DNA of 64,000 nucleotides from Cryptomeria japonica (Eukaryota > Streptophyta > Pinopsida > Cupressales > Cupressaceae), in NCBI RefSeq assembly GCF_030272615.1, contig NC_081410.1, positions 220,275,415-220,339,414 on the forward strand. Reading direction: 5' to 3'. Positions 1-11,368 of the stretch are shown here, in pieces; positions within the stretch are counted from its first letter, which is position 1, and each line of letters starts with the position of its first letter. The translations under genes and the position numbers were made by a program. The notes below the pieces were generated by a model. That model was not told where the DNA came from. It did not search any database and was given only the letters and a program-made list of their open reading frames with translations.

Positions 1-319
1 CTTTCTGCATGTGCAGACCCCCTATTGCATACACATACTATCTGCAGTAGTATCATCTAATTGTGGGTAAGGTTTCCCACCGTGGTTTTTCCCCTTACAA
101 GGTTTCCACGTACAAATATTGGTGTTATGTGTTGTAGATGATATTGTCTTTCTGTTTCATGCATTAATCTTTACCGGTACTGCAATTAACTGATAAACTA
201 TCTACCGGAATTAAGTTTTGTTTACCGATATTAAGCATTAAGTTTGGATAAGTTGTTTTGGGTTTAAATTTATTTGACAACTGATTCACCCCCCTCTCAG
301 TTGTCTCTGGGACCTAACA
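1..319 (+). repeat. 5' LTR of copia A (3' part only)
   Basis: It aligns almost base for base with 18394-18712, with a few substitutions. It ends in CCTAACA directly before the primer site. It holds the GATTCACCCCCC(T)CTCAG block about 25 bases before its end and the CCCACCGTGGTTTTTCCCC block upstream, both shared with the other copia LTRs here. Confidence 0.95.
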
Positions 320-333
320 ATTGGTATTAGAGC
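320..333 (+). other. Primer binding site of copia A
   Basis: TTGGTATTAGAGC immediately follows the LTR end. It differs from the usual TGGTATCAGAGC, complementary to the 3' end of initiator methionine tRNA, by one C-to-T change. Confidence 0.88.
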
Positions 334-376
334 CTAGTCCTCTTTTTGCAAAAGTTTAATAGCTTGAGGAGATCCA

Positions 377-1306
377 ATGTCTTCTAACTATTTCAAGAAG
401 GATAGTCCTAAACTTGATGGAACCAACTATGGCATATGGAAGATTAGGATGGAGACACATCTAAATTGCATTGGAAAGGATATCTAGGAAGTTACAAAGA
501 ATGGCTATACTGATCCTACTCCCAGTCATCCTAATCCACCAACTTTTGGAAAAGATGAAGAAAATGATTGCAAAGCAAGGGAAGCACTTTTAAGCGCACT
601 ATCAGATCAGCAAATCATGGGATTATCAGATAGATCTACTGCTAAAGTTATTTGGGACCATTTGGAAACAATGAATGAAGGAGATTCCATAGTCAAAATT
701 GCAAAACTTGAAAGCTTTCGGGTCAAGTATGAAAATCTGAAAATGGAAGAAGATGAAAGGATTTCTGCTTTTATGGAAAGAGTAAATGAAATTGTTTTGA
801 GTATTAAATGTTGTGGAGGAACCTTAAGTGAAGATGAAATTGTTTCAAAAGTTTTAAGAGGATTGCCACCGGCATACAAAATGAAAGTTACTGCTATAAA
901 TAAGTTAAGAACAATGCCTAATACGTCAGTAACTAGGGACACATTGATTGGAAAACTTTCAGCTTTTGAAATTGAGGAATTTGGTCCTGTTGTTACTATA
1001 AAGACAGATTTAGCTTTTAAAGCATCAACATCATCTGCACCATCATTTGAAAAGTCTGATTGGAAAGCCTTTTATGCAAGAGAACTTGAAGAAAGCAGGA
1101 GAGAAAATGAAGAACTTGAAGAACTTGAAGCACTATTTGCAAGGAAAATGCCTAAAGGTCCACTTGGAAGTAAGTATGAAGGTAAGGCACCCTTTAAATG
1201 TTTTAACTGTAATAAGATTGGTCATATGGCTTCAAGATGCCCTGATAGACATGCAAGATTGAAAGAAGAAGCTAGAAGAACATACAAGCCTAACCCTGAC
1301 TATTAG
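377..1306 (+). pseudogene. gag: Copia A gag (nucleocapsid) region
   Basis: Gag forms the virus-like particle and packages element RNA. The start at 377 opens with MSSNYFKKDSPKLDGTNYG, a typical copia gag N-terminus (LDG.NY..W). A UBN2-type gag domain covers roughly residues 10-220, and a CCHC zinc knuckle CFNCNKIGHMASRC lies near residue 280. An in-frame TAG at codon 37 (485-489), where a Trp is expected, breaks it, and another TAG ends it at 1304-1306. The same reading frame continues into the protease, as usual for a single copia polyprotein. Confidence 0.9.
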
Positions 1307-2873
1307 AGATATAGATTTAAGAAGAATAAAGACAAGTCTTGTTATCTTGTTGATGAAGGAGTCACTGATGATTGTGATGAGGATCTGGAAAATAATGGAT
1401 GGGTCTTTGTTGCTATAACAGAATATCAACCGACACCTACTGTTCAACCGGTAGAGAAAGCCCTAGTAGCTAAAATTGAAGTTAAGGATGAATGGATCAT
1501 TGATTCAGGATGTTCACATCATATGACTGGTGATAAAAGTAAATTCTTGACTTTTCAAGAATATAATGGAGGTCTAGTAAGATTTGGAGATGATAAAGTT
1601 TGTTTGATCAAAGGTAAAGGTACTATATCTCTTGATGGTAAGCATAATACTGACAATGTTTACTATGTTGAAGGTTTAAAGCATAATCTTTTAAGTGTTG
1701 GTCAGTTAGTTAAAAAAGGATTTCAATTACAATTCAAGAATGGAAAATGCAAAATTATGAACAAAACTAGTTTGGAAATTGTAATCGGTAATCAAACTAG
1801 AGGTAATATCTTTCATTTGAATAACAATGAAAAGACATGCTTGATGAAAGTTGGCTATGGCATAAGAGACTTTGTCATGTAAATTTTGATTGCATTGTGA
1901 AAATCAGTTTAACTAAAGCAGTTAGAGATTTACCTAAGATTGTTAAACCTCACAATCCGGTATGTAAGGAATGTCAATTTGGAAAACAAGTTAGACTATC
2001 TTTTAAAAGTATTCCAGAAAAATCCAATAATGCTCTTGACTTAATTCATATTGATTTATGTGGTCCAGCTAGAAATAAAAGCTTACAACATGATAGATAT
2101 TTCATGCTAATCATTGATGACTATTCTAGAATGTGTTGGGTTACTTTTCTCAGAGAAAAATCAGAAGCACTTGGGAAATTCAAACTATTCAAGGTGATGT
2201 TAGAGAATGAAATGGTAAGAAAATAAAATGTCTGAGATCAGATCAAGGAGGTGAATTCACATCTAAGGAATTTAATACATTATGTGAAGTAAATGGAATC
2301 AGAAGATAGTTATCAGCACCCCGGACACCACAATAGAATGGAGTTGTGGAAAGGAAAAATAGAACTATCTTGGATGCAGCTATAAGTATGTTATCAGAAG
2401 AAAATCTACCACATGTATATTGGAGAGAGGCAGTAGGCACAATAGTCTACACATTCAACAAAGTTCACATCAAAGGTGAAACTGGTAAGACCCCTCATGA
2501 ACTATGGTTTGGTCTTACTCCTACCCTTAAATATTTCAGAATATTTGGAAGTAAATGTTATATTAGAAGAGGTGAGTATATTGGAAAATTTGATCCTAGA
2601 AGTGATGAAGGAATATTTCTTGGTTATTCATCTAAGAGCAAAGCAAATAGATGTATTAACAAGAGATTGCAGAAAATTGTTGAGAGTACAAATGTGAAAA
2701 TTGATGAACAGTTTAGAGGAACTTCAAGGTATATAGACTCTGAACCAGCAACAGAGATATTGACAAATGAACCTACATTAAACACACTGGTACAAAATGA
2801 AGATCTAGTTACACTAGTATCATTTGAAAATTCCACTATAACTGAGGAACAACAACAAACAAAGACACCCTAG
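1307..2873 (+). pseudogene. Copia A protease and integrase region
   Basis: The aspartic protease motif IDSGCSHHMTG lies at about 1498-1530. The integrase zinc domain (H..LCHVN ... C.EC..GK) is at about 1855-1990. The catalytic core follows with LIHIDLCGP, IIDDYSR, SDQGGEFTS and VVERKNRTI. The frame shifts twice (near 1850 and 2230). In-frame TAG codons at about 2309 and 2336 both sit where Gln is expected (one in the TPQQNG motif). The region ends at the linker before reverse transcriptase, where a TAG at 2871 interrupts the usual TP.Y.R.NH segment. Confidence 0.9.
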
Positions 2874-4517
2874 TATGTAAGATTGAACCACTCTGAAAAT
2901 TAGATAATTAGGAACAAGTATCAAGGAGTTATGAGAAGAGGAAGACTGGAAAATGAAGAGGTGTGTCTTATTTCTCAAATTGAACCATCATCAATTAATG
3001 AGGCATGTGAAGATATACATTGGATTAAAGCTATGGAAGAAGAATTAGAACAAACTAAAAAGAATAACACATGGACATTAGTTCCCCAGCCTAAAGACAA
3101 AAATGTAATTGGAACAAAATGGGTATTCAGAAACAAACTTAATGAAGATGGTAAGGTAATCAGAAATAAAGAAAGACTAATGTATAAGGGATATTCACAG
3201 AAAGAAGGAATTTATTACAATGAAACATTTGCACCGGTAGTTAGAATTGAGGTAGTCAGATTATTATTGGCTTTTGTAGCACACAAGAACTACAAAGTAT
3301 ATCAAATGGATATTAAATGCGCATTTCTGAATGGAGATCTTGAAGAAGAAGTTTACATTGAGCAACCTGATGGATTTTCTTTAACAGATAACAAAGATAT
3401 GGTTTGTAGATTAAGGAAAGCTTTGTATGGGTTGAAGCAAGCTCCAAGATCTTGGTATGCTAGATTGGATAAATACCTTTTGAAGATTGGTTTTTCTAAA
3501 GGTAATGCTGACAACAACTTATACTATAAAGTGACTAATGATGACATCTTGGTTATAGAAGTTTTTGTTGATGATATAATCTTTGGAGGAGAAGATGGAT
3601 TATGTAAAGACTTTTCTATTGAAATGTAGCAAGAATTTGAAATGTCTATGATTGGAGAGATAAAATTATTTTTAGGATTGCAGATTTCATAGACTGATAA
3701 AGGTATATTCTTGAGCCAATCTAAGTACTTGAAGGAGTTACTAAAGAAATTTGGGATGGAAAACTCTAAACCGGTAAGCACACCTATGACTACAAATGAC
3801 AAATTATCACTAAGGGATGAATCTACACCTATTAATCCGACTAGGTACAAATCTATGATAGGAGGCCTACTATATTTGACACAAACAAGACCTGATATTA
3901 TGAATGCAGTATGTATTGTTTCAAGATTTTAGAGTAATCCTAAATAAAATCATGAATCAGCAGTAAAAAGGATTTTCTAGTACTTACAAGGCACTAAAAA
4001 TCTTGGCCTATGGTATCCTAGAGATGAAAACTTTGAATTATGTGCATACATAGATGCAAATTGGGCAGGAGATGTAGATGACAGAAAAAGCACCACCGGC
4101 GGAGCATTTTTTCTTGGAAGCAGATTAATTTCTTGGCTGAGTAAGAAAAAAAGTTGCACATCTTTATCAACAGTTGAATCGAAATATGTTGTAGCGACAA
4201 CCAACTATACACAGGTATTATGGCTTAAGAAAATGTTGAAGGACATAAAAGTAAAATGCAAGGAACCTATAACTATCTATTGTGATAATACAATAGTAAT
4301 TGATATATCTAAGAATCTGGTACTACATTCTAAAACTAAACATGTCTCTATCAAATTGAATTTTCTGAAAGAGAATGTTGAAGCAAACGAAGTAAAGCTG
4401 GTTTATGTGAATACTAAAGAACAGATTGCTGATATTTTCACTAAACCTTTGCCTAAGGAGACTTTTGAATATCTCAGAGATCAGCTTGGGGTCATACCCC
4501 CACCGGTAGAGACTTAG
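2874..4517 (+). pseudogene. Copia A reverse transcriptase and RNase H region
   Basis: The reverse transcriptase is recognised by IGTKWVFRNKL, the YQMDIKCAFLNG block, ALYGLKQAPRSWY and the active-site box FVDDIIFGG. RNase H follows with AYIDANWAGD, STTGGAFFLG, ISWLSKKK and the C-terminal block TKEQIADIFTKPLP. Frame 0 is kept throughout but TAG or TAA stops occur at about 3627, 3690, 3930, 3944 and 3978, several at expected Gln positions such as FQSNP and the Q of QEFEM. The polyprotein stops at 4515-4517, after GVIPPP. A2 ends the same way at 63831. Confidence 0.92.
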
Positions 4518-4611
4518 ACAATTGATGTTTGTCATCAACCAACAGAACTAACAGAGAAATCTTTTACTCCGACTTTGATGAGAAGAGCTACTTCTCAGGG
4601 GGAGTAGTTGG

Positions 4612-5342
4612 TGTATATGGTGAAAATGGATACAACAATAATATTGAAAGACTAAATGAATTCAACCACAAAACCCTAACCTAACAACAACAAAGATCCA
4701 CCATAACATATGAAGATTACCTAAGACAATGCAAATCAAATGAAATCACAAAGATTATACCATCACATGTCCAATAGGGTTTGGATCTCCATTCTTCATA
4801 TCTCCGTTGATCTTGCTTGATATATTTGCTCTCATATTTTATGTGCACAAGAGCTCAACAAAGAATGGAAATGTGGTTGCAAGTAGGATCGCATGTAAAA
4901 GGCGTAGTGTAGTCAAGTGTGCAATTGAGTTAGTCAGGGTTTGATAATGAAGGAAGCATCTCCTTATGTAGAAGACACTGTATGAAATGGAGGGATAAGA
5001 TTGAGAGGTGTAAAAGATAAATGGTCGGCTATGATTAGAGGGTAGGTAACGGAAATAAGAAAATAATGAAATGGTAGGTAGTGTATGAATTAAGAGATGA
5101 ATGACATGTGTCATGGGTGGAAAAGGTTAATGAATTAATTAAATAAATAAAGATTTAATTAATTAATAGAAGAAGTGGGATCAATTAAATAGATAAAATA
5201 TTTATTTAATTTAGAAAAAGGATAATTTAAATAAATAAATGTATTTATTTAAATGAGAAATAAGGCTAGAAGAGGATAAATGAATTAATTAAATAAATAA
5301 AGATATTTATTTAATTAGACATGGCAATTTTAGGTGTCTACA
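4612..5342 (-). repeat. 3' LTR of element T
   Basis: Starts TGTATATGG and ends GTGTCTACA on the plus strand. It matches 16584-17364 except about 18 substitutions and one indel of about 50 bp in the AT-rich part. The block at about 5130-5325 is made of repeated AATTAAATAAATAAAG-like units. Confidence 0.95.
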
Positions 5343-5362
5343 TTTTGCCCCTCTTTGAGACA
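5343..5362 (-). other. Polypurine tract of element T
   Basis: On the minus strand CAAAGAGGGGCAAAA lies directly before the LTR start TGTAGACACC, where plus-strand DNA synthesis would be primed. Confidence 0.85.
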
Positions 5363-5578
5363 ATGTAGCTTGTTGCGTTGTTTCAAAGAAGATTAGATGA
5401 ATTGATACAAAGTTGCCCCAAGATGGGAATGATATAGCCCCTCGAGAGATTGGATGAAAATGTCTAAAAAAGATCACATACAATCTCTTGATAAGAAAGG
5501 AAGGCTAAAATGGACTGACCGGATAGAATAGAGTGACAGAGTCACAGGATAATGAAGACTAACATGGGAGACCCGAGT

Positions 5579-5617
5579 TAGGGCTAGGGCTAGGGCTAGG
5601 GTAGTCTATAAGATATA
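5579..5617 (+). promoter_or_regulatory. Candidate promoter of the antisense PMD gene: telomere-like repeats plus TATA box
   Basis: Four TAGGGC/TAGGG units at 5579-5603 are followed by TATAAGATATA at 5607-5617, about 90 bases before the ATG at 5705. Plant promoters often pair telo-box-like motifs with a TATA box. The arrangement is seen directly; promoter activity is inferred. Confidence 0.45.
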
Positions 5618-5883
5618 CCATGAGGGGAATACACCCTCATTGTCATCCACACCTCTAAGAGATCAAAGTGCAGAGAGAGAATAGAGTAGCAGTAGTCAGC
5701 AGCGATGGCATTGGTGCATAGATTCGATCGCGTTCGTCGATATCAGAGGCCAGGCAATGCAGGAGAGCCGGTGAGTACCAAAAAACCTCCTTGTACTTTG
5801 TCGTGTGAAATCTTGTCATTAATGCATGCTAGGTAGTGCAATAAATGCACTTTAGGATAATGTCAAAAAATGTCAAAAACGTG

Positions 5884-6140
5884 TAGGCGCATCTACGTTG
5901 GTGCCAGGCGCGTCTATGTTGGCTAGGCGTGTTTGTGTTTGTGCCAGGCGTGTCTATGTTGGGAAAAGCATTTGTGCCAGATGCAAGCGTGTCTGCATTG
6001 TGCAGGCACGTTTGTGAAATATGGGCACGTCTGTGCAGGACAGGTGCGTCTGTGCAGGGCATAGGCACATCTGTGTAGAGCAAGTGCATTTGTGTAGTCT
6101 GTAAGTGTGTTTATGTCATGAAGGTGCATTTATGTCTTTA
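5884..6140 (+). repeat. Degenerate tandem array of GGCGCGTCTATG-like units
   Basis: About ten units of roughly 22-30 bp, each with a core close to (A/G)GGCGYGTCTRTGTTGG, decaying to the right. It lies in the PMD intron. A complementary-type array (CAGACGCG cores on the plus strand) occurs in T at 14775-15010 and 16205-16470. Confidence 0.85.
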
Positions 6141-6148
6141 AGGTCAAA

Positions 6149-6559
6149 TCGACAGTTCTGTGATGAACGTACGCTGTCGATTGGATAAGCTGCTGAGAGG
6201 ATACACTCAAGCAGGTCCTCTAGGGAAGACTAGGATAGCAGATAGGGCTAGGATTGACAATTCTATGATAGAACATACATTGCCAATTAGGAAACTACTC
6301 AAGAGGATACACTCAAGCAAAGGCCCTAAGATAGGATAGATCGAGGTACTTTGTGATGAACAGGGAGTACCAAGACATAGTACTTTGTGATGAACAAGGA
6401 GTACCAATAGGAGCAGCACTTTGTGATGAACAGGGAGTGCAAGAACACGTAGTACTTTGTGATGAATAAGGAGTACCACTAAGATAGAAGAAACACTTTG
6501 TGATGAACAATGAGTGTCACTGGGATAGATAGCAACACTTTGTGATGAATAGTGAGTGT
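6149..6559 (+). repeat. Series of eight hairpins with a shared TGTGATGAAC-type loop
   Basis: Two longer units (6149-6180 and 6253-6287) are followed by six short units with stems at 6346-6350/6366-6370, 6380-6384/6400-6404, 6416-6420/6436-6440, 6452-6456/6472-6476, 6493-6497/6513-6517 and 6535-6539/6555-6559. Each short unit is a 5-bp stem with a 15-base loop TTGTGATGAA.... Stem pairs are GTACT/AGTAC (three units), GCACT/AGTGC (one) and ACACT/AGTGT (two). Substitutions are compensatory at two positions. Unit spacing is 34-42 bases, not a multiple of three, so coding is unlikely. Confidence 0.82.
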
Positions 6560-8578
6560 CACTTTGACTGACATGATTGCTTTTCTTGACTGCAGGAGTA
6601 CTTGCCTATGCTGGAGTCACGGGAGAGATTCCCATCGACTCGGAGGTTACGACCAGAGCTGACATTCAAGGATAGGGCTGCCATTGAGGTTATGGGTCTG
6701 AGATACATTCTATATGTGCTTGAGTTTTGGGCAAACATGGGTTTGCTGATTGCGCTAGCTGAGAGATGGCATTTAGAGACATACACTTTTCATTTGCCTA
6801 TGGGTGAGATGATAGTCACCTTGGAGGATGTGTACAGGATATTGAGGATACCGATCGACGGGGAGCTGATACCCTATGATCGAGATGGAGACAGGGAGGC
6901 CCTGAGACAAGTGTTCTAGGATTCGGGATTGGAGATGAGGGCTGGACATGTGGCATGGGACACGATGACAGTGACAGGACTGGCACTACCAGCAGCTCTA
7001 GGAGGAGTGATCAGTGGGTTCCTATGTCCAGACAGGGCAACACGGGGGTTGGCTGTGGGCTGGGGGAGCACCTTGGAGACACTAGTTACACAACATACCA
7101 GATATGCCTGGGGAATGTGCATGCTGGCACACTTGTACTATAAGCTTCATCAGTTTGTTTATCATGGATCCGTAGGATTGGGCTGTGGAGTTACATTGTT
7201 GTAGGTTTGGGCATATGAGCATCTACCAGTCACACAGCAGATACATTTCAGAGGTTGGGATCATGGACACAGTTTTGTTCATTTATATGATATGATTACC
7301 TCACAGCCATGGATTGGCAGGTTGGAACACTGGCATCAAGTGATCGATGAGATTGACACTATGATATGGAGGCCGTACCATGAGTGTGAGCAGTGGGAGG
7401 ATGATGCAGTGGAGCTACCCTATACCTTTAGGAGCAGATATCTAATTGGGTGGATGTCTTGTGTACTGGAGAGGCAGTTAGTGGATAGGGTATGCAGGTA
7501 GTTTGGTAGGATCCAGCGGATGCCACGAGGTTCTGGTATGTATGCACGGATAGTGCAAGACCAGGCACACTTTGAGCCACTGTTATCATATGATCGGGCT
7601 GTGATGTAGCTGGTAGAGATGGTGCCCATGCCATGGGATATGTGGCTTGAGATTGAGGATGCAGGTATGGATGCAGAGTACACTGCATATTGGGCAGAGC
7701 ATCCATTTCCACGTCTGACAAACCCAGGTGAGCAGATAGATGGAGATGGCGAAAGGGATGAGGATGAGGATGGAAATGGTGGGGGTAGAGGTCGACGAAG
7801 GAGGCGGGGTGCAGTTGGAGAGAGGAGAGTGGCTCCATGGAGAGAGGGTGGGGAGGAGAGATAGGCTTGAGTGGTGAGGGGTCGCGGTGGATTGCCACTA
7901 TAGGTGCCAGCAGCACAGGGTCCTAGACAAGTGCAGGGACAGGGACAAAGGTAGGTACAGGTATAGGTAGAGGCATAGGCATAGGTACAGCCACCAGTAC
8001 AGGGGGAGCCACAAGAACAGGGGGCCGAGGAGGAGGAGGATGAGCTATTTGAGCTGAGGGAGATCTGTCAGGGATAGGTAGATGAGATATAGGATCTGGA
8101 GGGGGAGGTAGCTAGGCTCAGGAGACAGCTGAGGGATACTGAGTGGGAGTGGGATCAGGCTATCTAGTGCTATACTAAGGTTGAGATAACACTGAGGGCT
8201 AGGAGGTAGGCAGCAGAGGACATAGGGGTTGGATATGCCTATGTTCTGTGGGTAGGAGAGGAGATAGGTTATTGGTGAGACCTATACTATGGAGCAGTTC
8301 CACCAGAGGAGCGGGCTAGGAGCTTCCGCAGACCATCGCGGACAGTGACGGTTACTAGAGGGAGTCAGAGGAGACAAGCATCCGGCGGTGGGGTTATGGG
8401 TCTACCACCACCACCAAATAGAGGGGGCAGGAGAGATGATCCCAGGGTAGGTCCTTCTAGAGCTCAGACTTCGTCGAGGCCAAGCGGCTCTGAGGGAGGG
8501 AGTTCATCATAGCCATAGAGGGCTCCCTATGTACAGTTTTGTACCATTTTGTATTATGATGTAGAAACCTTCGGGTGA

Positions 8579-10030
8579 TTGTAGTCATATGATTTTGACA
8601 TCATTGTATCATGACACTTTTTATTATATATATATGAGATGATTCATCTTTACGGAAGCTATATGCATGTGTACCTATGTGATGTATGTTTCTATGTGAT
8701 GGTTATGATATGGATGCAAATATGTATATGATGTAATGCAATATTTTTTTTTATTTTTTAACGTTTTTAATATGTTATGCCAATGCAAATGTGAATGTAT
8801 GAAATGCAGATGAATATGATAATACAAATGACTATTTACATGATGAGAATGTAAAATGTGCTAGCATGTGCTATGTGCAGGATGTGATGCAATTGTGATA
8901 TCTATATGTATGTATGAAGTGCTTAATATGTGGTAATGCAGGTGCAACTACATGAAATAAAAATGTTTTTGGCATGTCACTATACTCAGTCATGTGATAG
9001 CAGGCTACATGGAGTCAAGAAGGATGATGGAAGTCAATCAAGAAAGGGGGATGGAAGATAGAAGATATGAAAGTGAAAGAGCTTCTTGTGCGTTATCATC
9101 ATTGAGCTTTATTATGGCAAGTAGGTTATGACAATCGAGGCATATGTTCAACCCAGAAAGTCATTGTACCTATTTGCATGGAGATAAGACAGTCACAAAC
9201 AAGGAATGCCCCAGTTCATACTAGACTCACAGTGTCCTCATATCCTTGGACAAGTCATAGCATTACTAAGAGACAATCCACAGACAGCAAAGAAAAATAG
9301 GTGACGATACCCCATCCTTGCCTTTCTAATCAAAGACATCCTAGAGATAGAATCTCTAGTCAGAGACATCCTGGAAAAGCTAAAAGACATGTCACCAGAA
9401 AATTAAAATCAAAAGAAAACCAAGACTCAACACCAACATCCACTGTAGTCCTCAAATTTAGTGTCTCTTGTCACTTGTATAAGTCTTATTTGATTGTGGT
9501 CACAATGTTTACTTTCACAGAAAGGATAGATAGCACTGAACCATATGTTGTCTGAGTCTGCTGAAAGATTTGATTTGTTGAAGCCCATAGTTGTTGTGTC
9601 TCATCTGAAACTGACTGAATCCATGCAACTGATACTTTATTGCAGAGAAGATGGAACTTTATTGCAGATTGTGCATGGATAGACTGAAGAAAACTAGAAG
9701 AAATTGTACTCCTTAGAATGTGTGATGCTCTTAGTTCCACACCCATCACTAGACGTAGGATTTGCCTTAGCCACATATAGGAGCCAATTTATTATGGATG
9801 GAAAGGGGTGAAAAGGAGGGATTATTATGAATGGCTAACCAATCTTGGGTAGATCTATAACAAGCCATGATGGGAATGGGTAAGTTTATTATGAATGGAT
9901 AAGTTGTGAGTGTGTGCAAAGTGAAAGGATAAAAGTGAATCCTAAAGGAGGGAGGAGCAATGTCTCTACGCATGGTACCGGTGATCCAGTTTTCACCATG
10001 GTACTTGCCCAGAGCGCCACCAAAGTAGTT
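8579..10030. other. Noncoding part of element T between the PMD gene and the integrase scrap
   Basis: Mostly AT-rich sequence with ATG/TATG-rich low-complexity stretches (8640-8960). I see no ORF with recognisable domains and no convincing structure. It may hold the 3' end of the PMD transcript; TATATATATATGAG near 8630 could be part of a polyadenylation region, weakly. Confidence 0.5.
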
Positions 10031-10195
10031 TTCACCGTTTGGACGAAAAAAAATTTCTTTACTTTTTTGATTTTTTTGATTTTTTTTGTTGTCACAAGGC
10101 ACCTATTTGCCAAGTTTTCACCAAGTAACAATTTTTTATTTTTATGATTTTTTTGTCTTTTTTGAATTTTTTGATTTTTTTGTATTTTTGAATTA
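10031..10195 (-). repeat. T-rich (A-rich on element strand) low-complexity tract
   Basis: Runs of six to eight T with GATT/GTTT interruptions. On the element strand it encodes only Lys/Asn/Gln-rich noise after the integrase tail. Confidence 0.7.
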
Positions 10196-10480
10196 GGATA
10201 CTCCGAAGAGCTATGTGTAAAACCTGCGAAGGTGTATGCTATTGATTGGATCCTCCAAAGGTTCACCCTCTATGGTTGAGAGCTGATATGCACCAGATCC
10301 ATATGCTATTGTGATTATGTAAGGACCAAGCCAGTTTGGTTCGAACTTGCCCTTCTTCTCTCTGTCTTGCTGATTTTTAGGATTTTATCTAAGAACCAAA
10401 TCACCTACCTCAAATGTGCGAGGCTTGACTTTATGATTGTAGTTGCATTTTTCTTTGACTGAATGATGTGTAGCTCAAGT
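10196..10480 (-). pseudogene. Element T integrase C-terminal fragment
   Basis: The minus-strand reading contains KVKPRTFEVGDLVLR, GKFEPNWLGPY and GAYQLSTIEGEPL followed by NSIHLRRFY. This is the C-terminal domain typical of gypsy integrases of the Tat group, which helps bind target and element DNA. A stop lies inside it (DLVLR, then TAA/TAG). The integrase core, RNase H and reverse transcriptase that should precede it are missing, so an internal deletion joins protease-side sequence to this tail near 10480-10800. Confidence 0.8.
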
Positions 10481-11368
10481 GACTGTCTTCCTTGATAAAG
10501 GAATTGAGATAGAATTACTACTGTGTGGACTACAGAGGCCCGTATGTGTGTCACCTAAAGAAGTTTGGGCATCCCTGATAACAAAGTCCTTCGAGGAAGC
10601 TCCATTAAAGGTCCATGATGTATCACCAGATGGGAATGGATGTGTGGAACAAGTGGATGAGTGATGAAGGCTTATGATTGTGAAAAGAAGTGAAAGTACG
10701 ATAGCATGATGGAGACTTAGGATCAACAAGTATTCTTTTTGGCTTGAAATTGTAGAACTTTTGCCCCCAGTTATTTTGATATTAGGGGAGATCAACTCTT
10801 ATTCTTTTTTCTTCATAGGATTTTTATCCTTGACTTTGATTTTTGTGGAGTCTAGTAGCGTTTGATTTTGATTTGGACTAAAGGACTTTTCTTTATTATT
10901 GACTTTTAGATTTTTCTTTTCAAATCTTGACTTTTGATCCCCAATGAGTAAGGGATTTTGTGATTCTTGTTGATCCAAGTCTGGAAGTGGAGTGGAAATG
11001 GAATGAGTGGATGAAATGGTAAAGCTATGTGAGTTCTCAAGAGGGTTGGCGATATTCTCAATAGACTCTTTGTTGGATCCACTCTTAGGATTATTGATAT
11101 CAAGAGATGCTTGCACCACTAGAGGATATTTGCATTCAGACTTAGTAGCCACAACACTAGGTGGTTCATGCCCAATTCCTTGCAAATTATTTGTAGGTTG
11201 TTCTTGTTGACTGAATGTCTTAGGAGATAGTGGGAGTTGATCAACATGAAAGATATACTCACCACATCCCAGGTCTTTAAACTTGAACTTTTCTTTGATC
11301 TCTGTTTTCTTTGATGTAGAAGCTTTCAATGATTCTGGATCCTCATATGCTGATGAAGGAATAACTTC
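10481..11368 (-). pseudogene. Element T region between protease and integrase tail
   Basis: The gag-protease frame continues open for 176 codons (11329-10799) after a stop, rich in Lys, Ser, Pro and Glu with no domain I recognise. After another stop it carries a further 106 codons (10795-10475) of doubtful meaning. It probably represents the protease-reverse transcriptase linker fused to sequence left by the deletion of the pol core. Confidence 0.5.

Larger units (their letters stand above)
5771..6595 (+). other. Predicted intron of the PMD gene (825 nt)
   Basis: The donor reads CCG|GTGAGTACC and the acceptor TTGCTTTTCTTGACTGCAG|GAG, both close to consensus. Exon 1 is exactly 22 codons, so the join is phase 0 and in frame. 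A TGA at 6587-6589 closes the exon-2 frame just upstream, which argues that exon 2 is not entered by reading through. The intron holds two tandem repeat arrays and the hairpin series. Confidence 0.62.
5705..8578 (+). pseudogene. Plant mobile domain (PMD) gene, spliced, antisense inside element T, broken by stops
   Basis: PMD proteins (MAIN/MAIL family and many transposon relatives) act in genome stability and silencing in plants; the job of transposon-borne versions is unknown. Exon 1 (5705-5770) begins MALVHRFDRV, exon 2 begins at 6596 (GAG TAC TTG). Exon 2 shows PMD hallmarks: ALAERWHLETYTFHLPMGE, TLEDVYRILRIPIDG, WAYEHLP, W.PYHECE and DRVCR.FGRIQRMP. After the domain come an acidic stretch, a Gly/Arg-rich basic run (about 7780-7810), Gln/Val repeats, a coiled-coil-like segment near 8040-8160 and an Arg/Ser/Gly-rich tail. 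One frame is kept from 6596 to a TGA at 8576-8578, interrupted by roughly fifteen stops. Most are TAG where CAG is plausible. The copy is therefore inactive but recently whole. Confidence 0.8.

Noticed and set aside
4839-5114. 91-codon ORF repeated at 16811-17086
   Set aside because: It lies in both LTRs of T because the LTRs are copies; the composition is not protein-like.
6346-6559. The TGTGATGA loops as box C of C/D snoRNAs
   Set aside because: GTGATGA fits box C (RUGAUGA), but no unit has a CTGA box D in place and the loops are only 15 bases.
5884-6559. CRISPR-like array
   Set aside because: Repeats are degenerate, spacers too short and uneven, and the setting is a plant retrotransposon.
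6346-6560. Hairpin units as a repeated peptide
   Set aside because: Unit spacing is 34-42 bases and changes frame from unit to unit.
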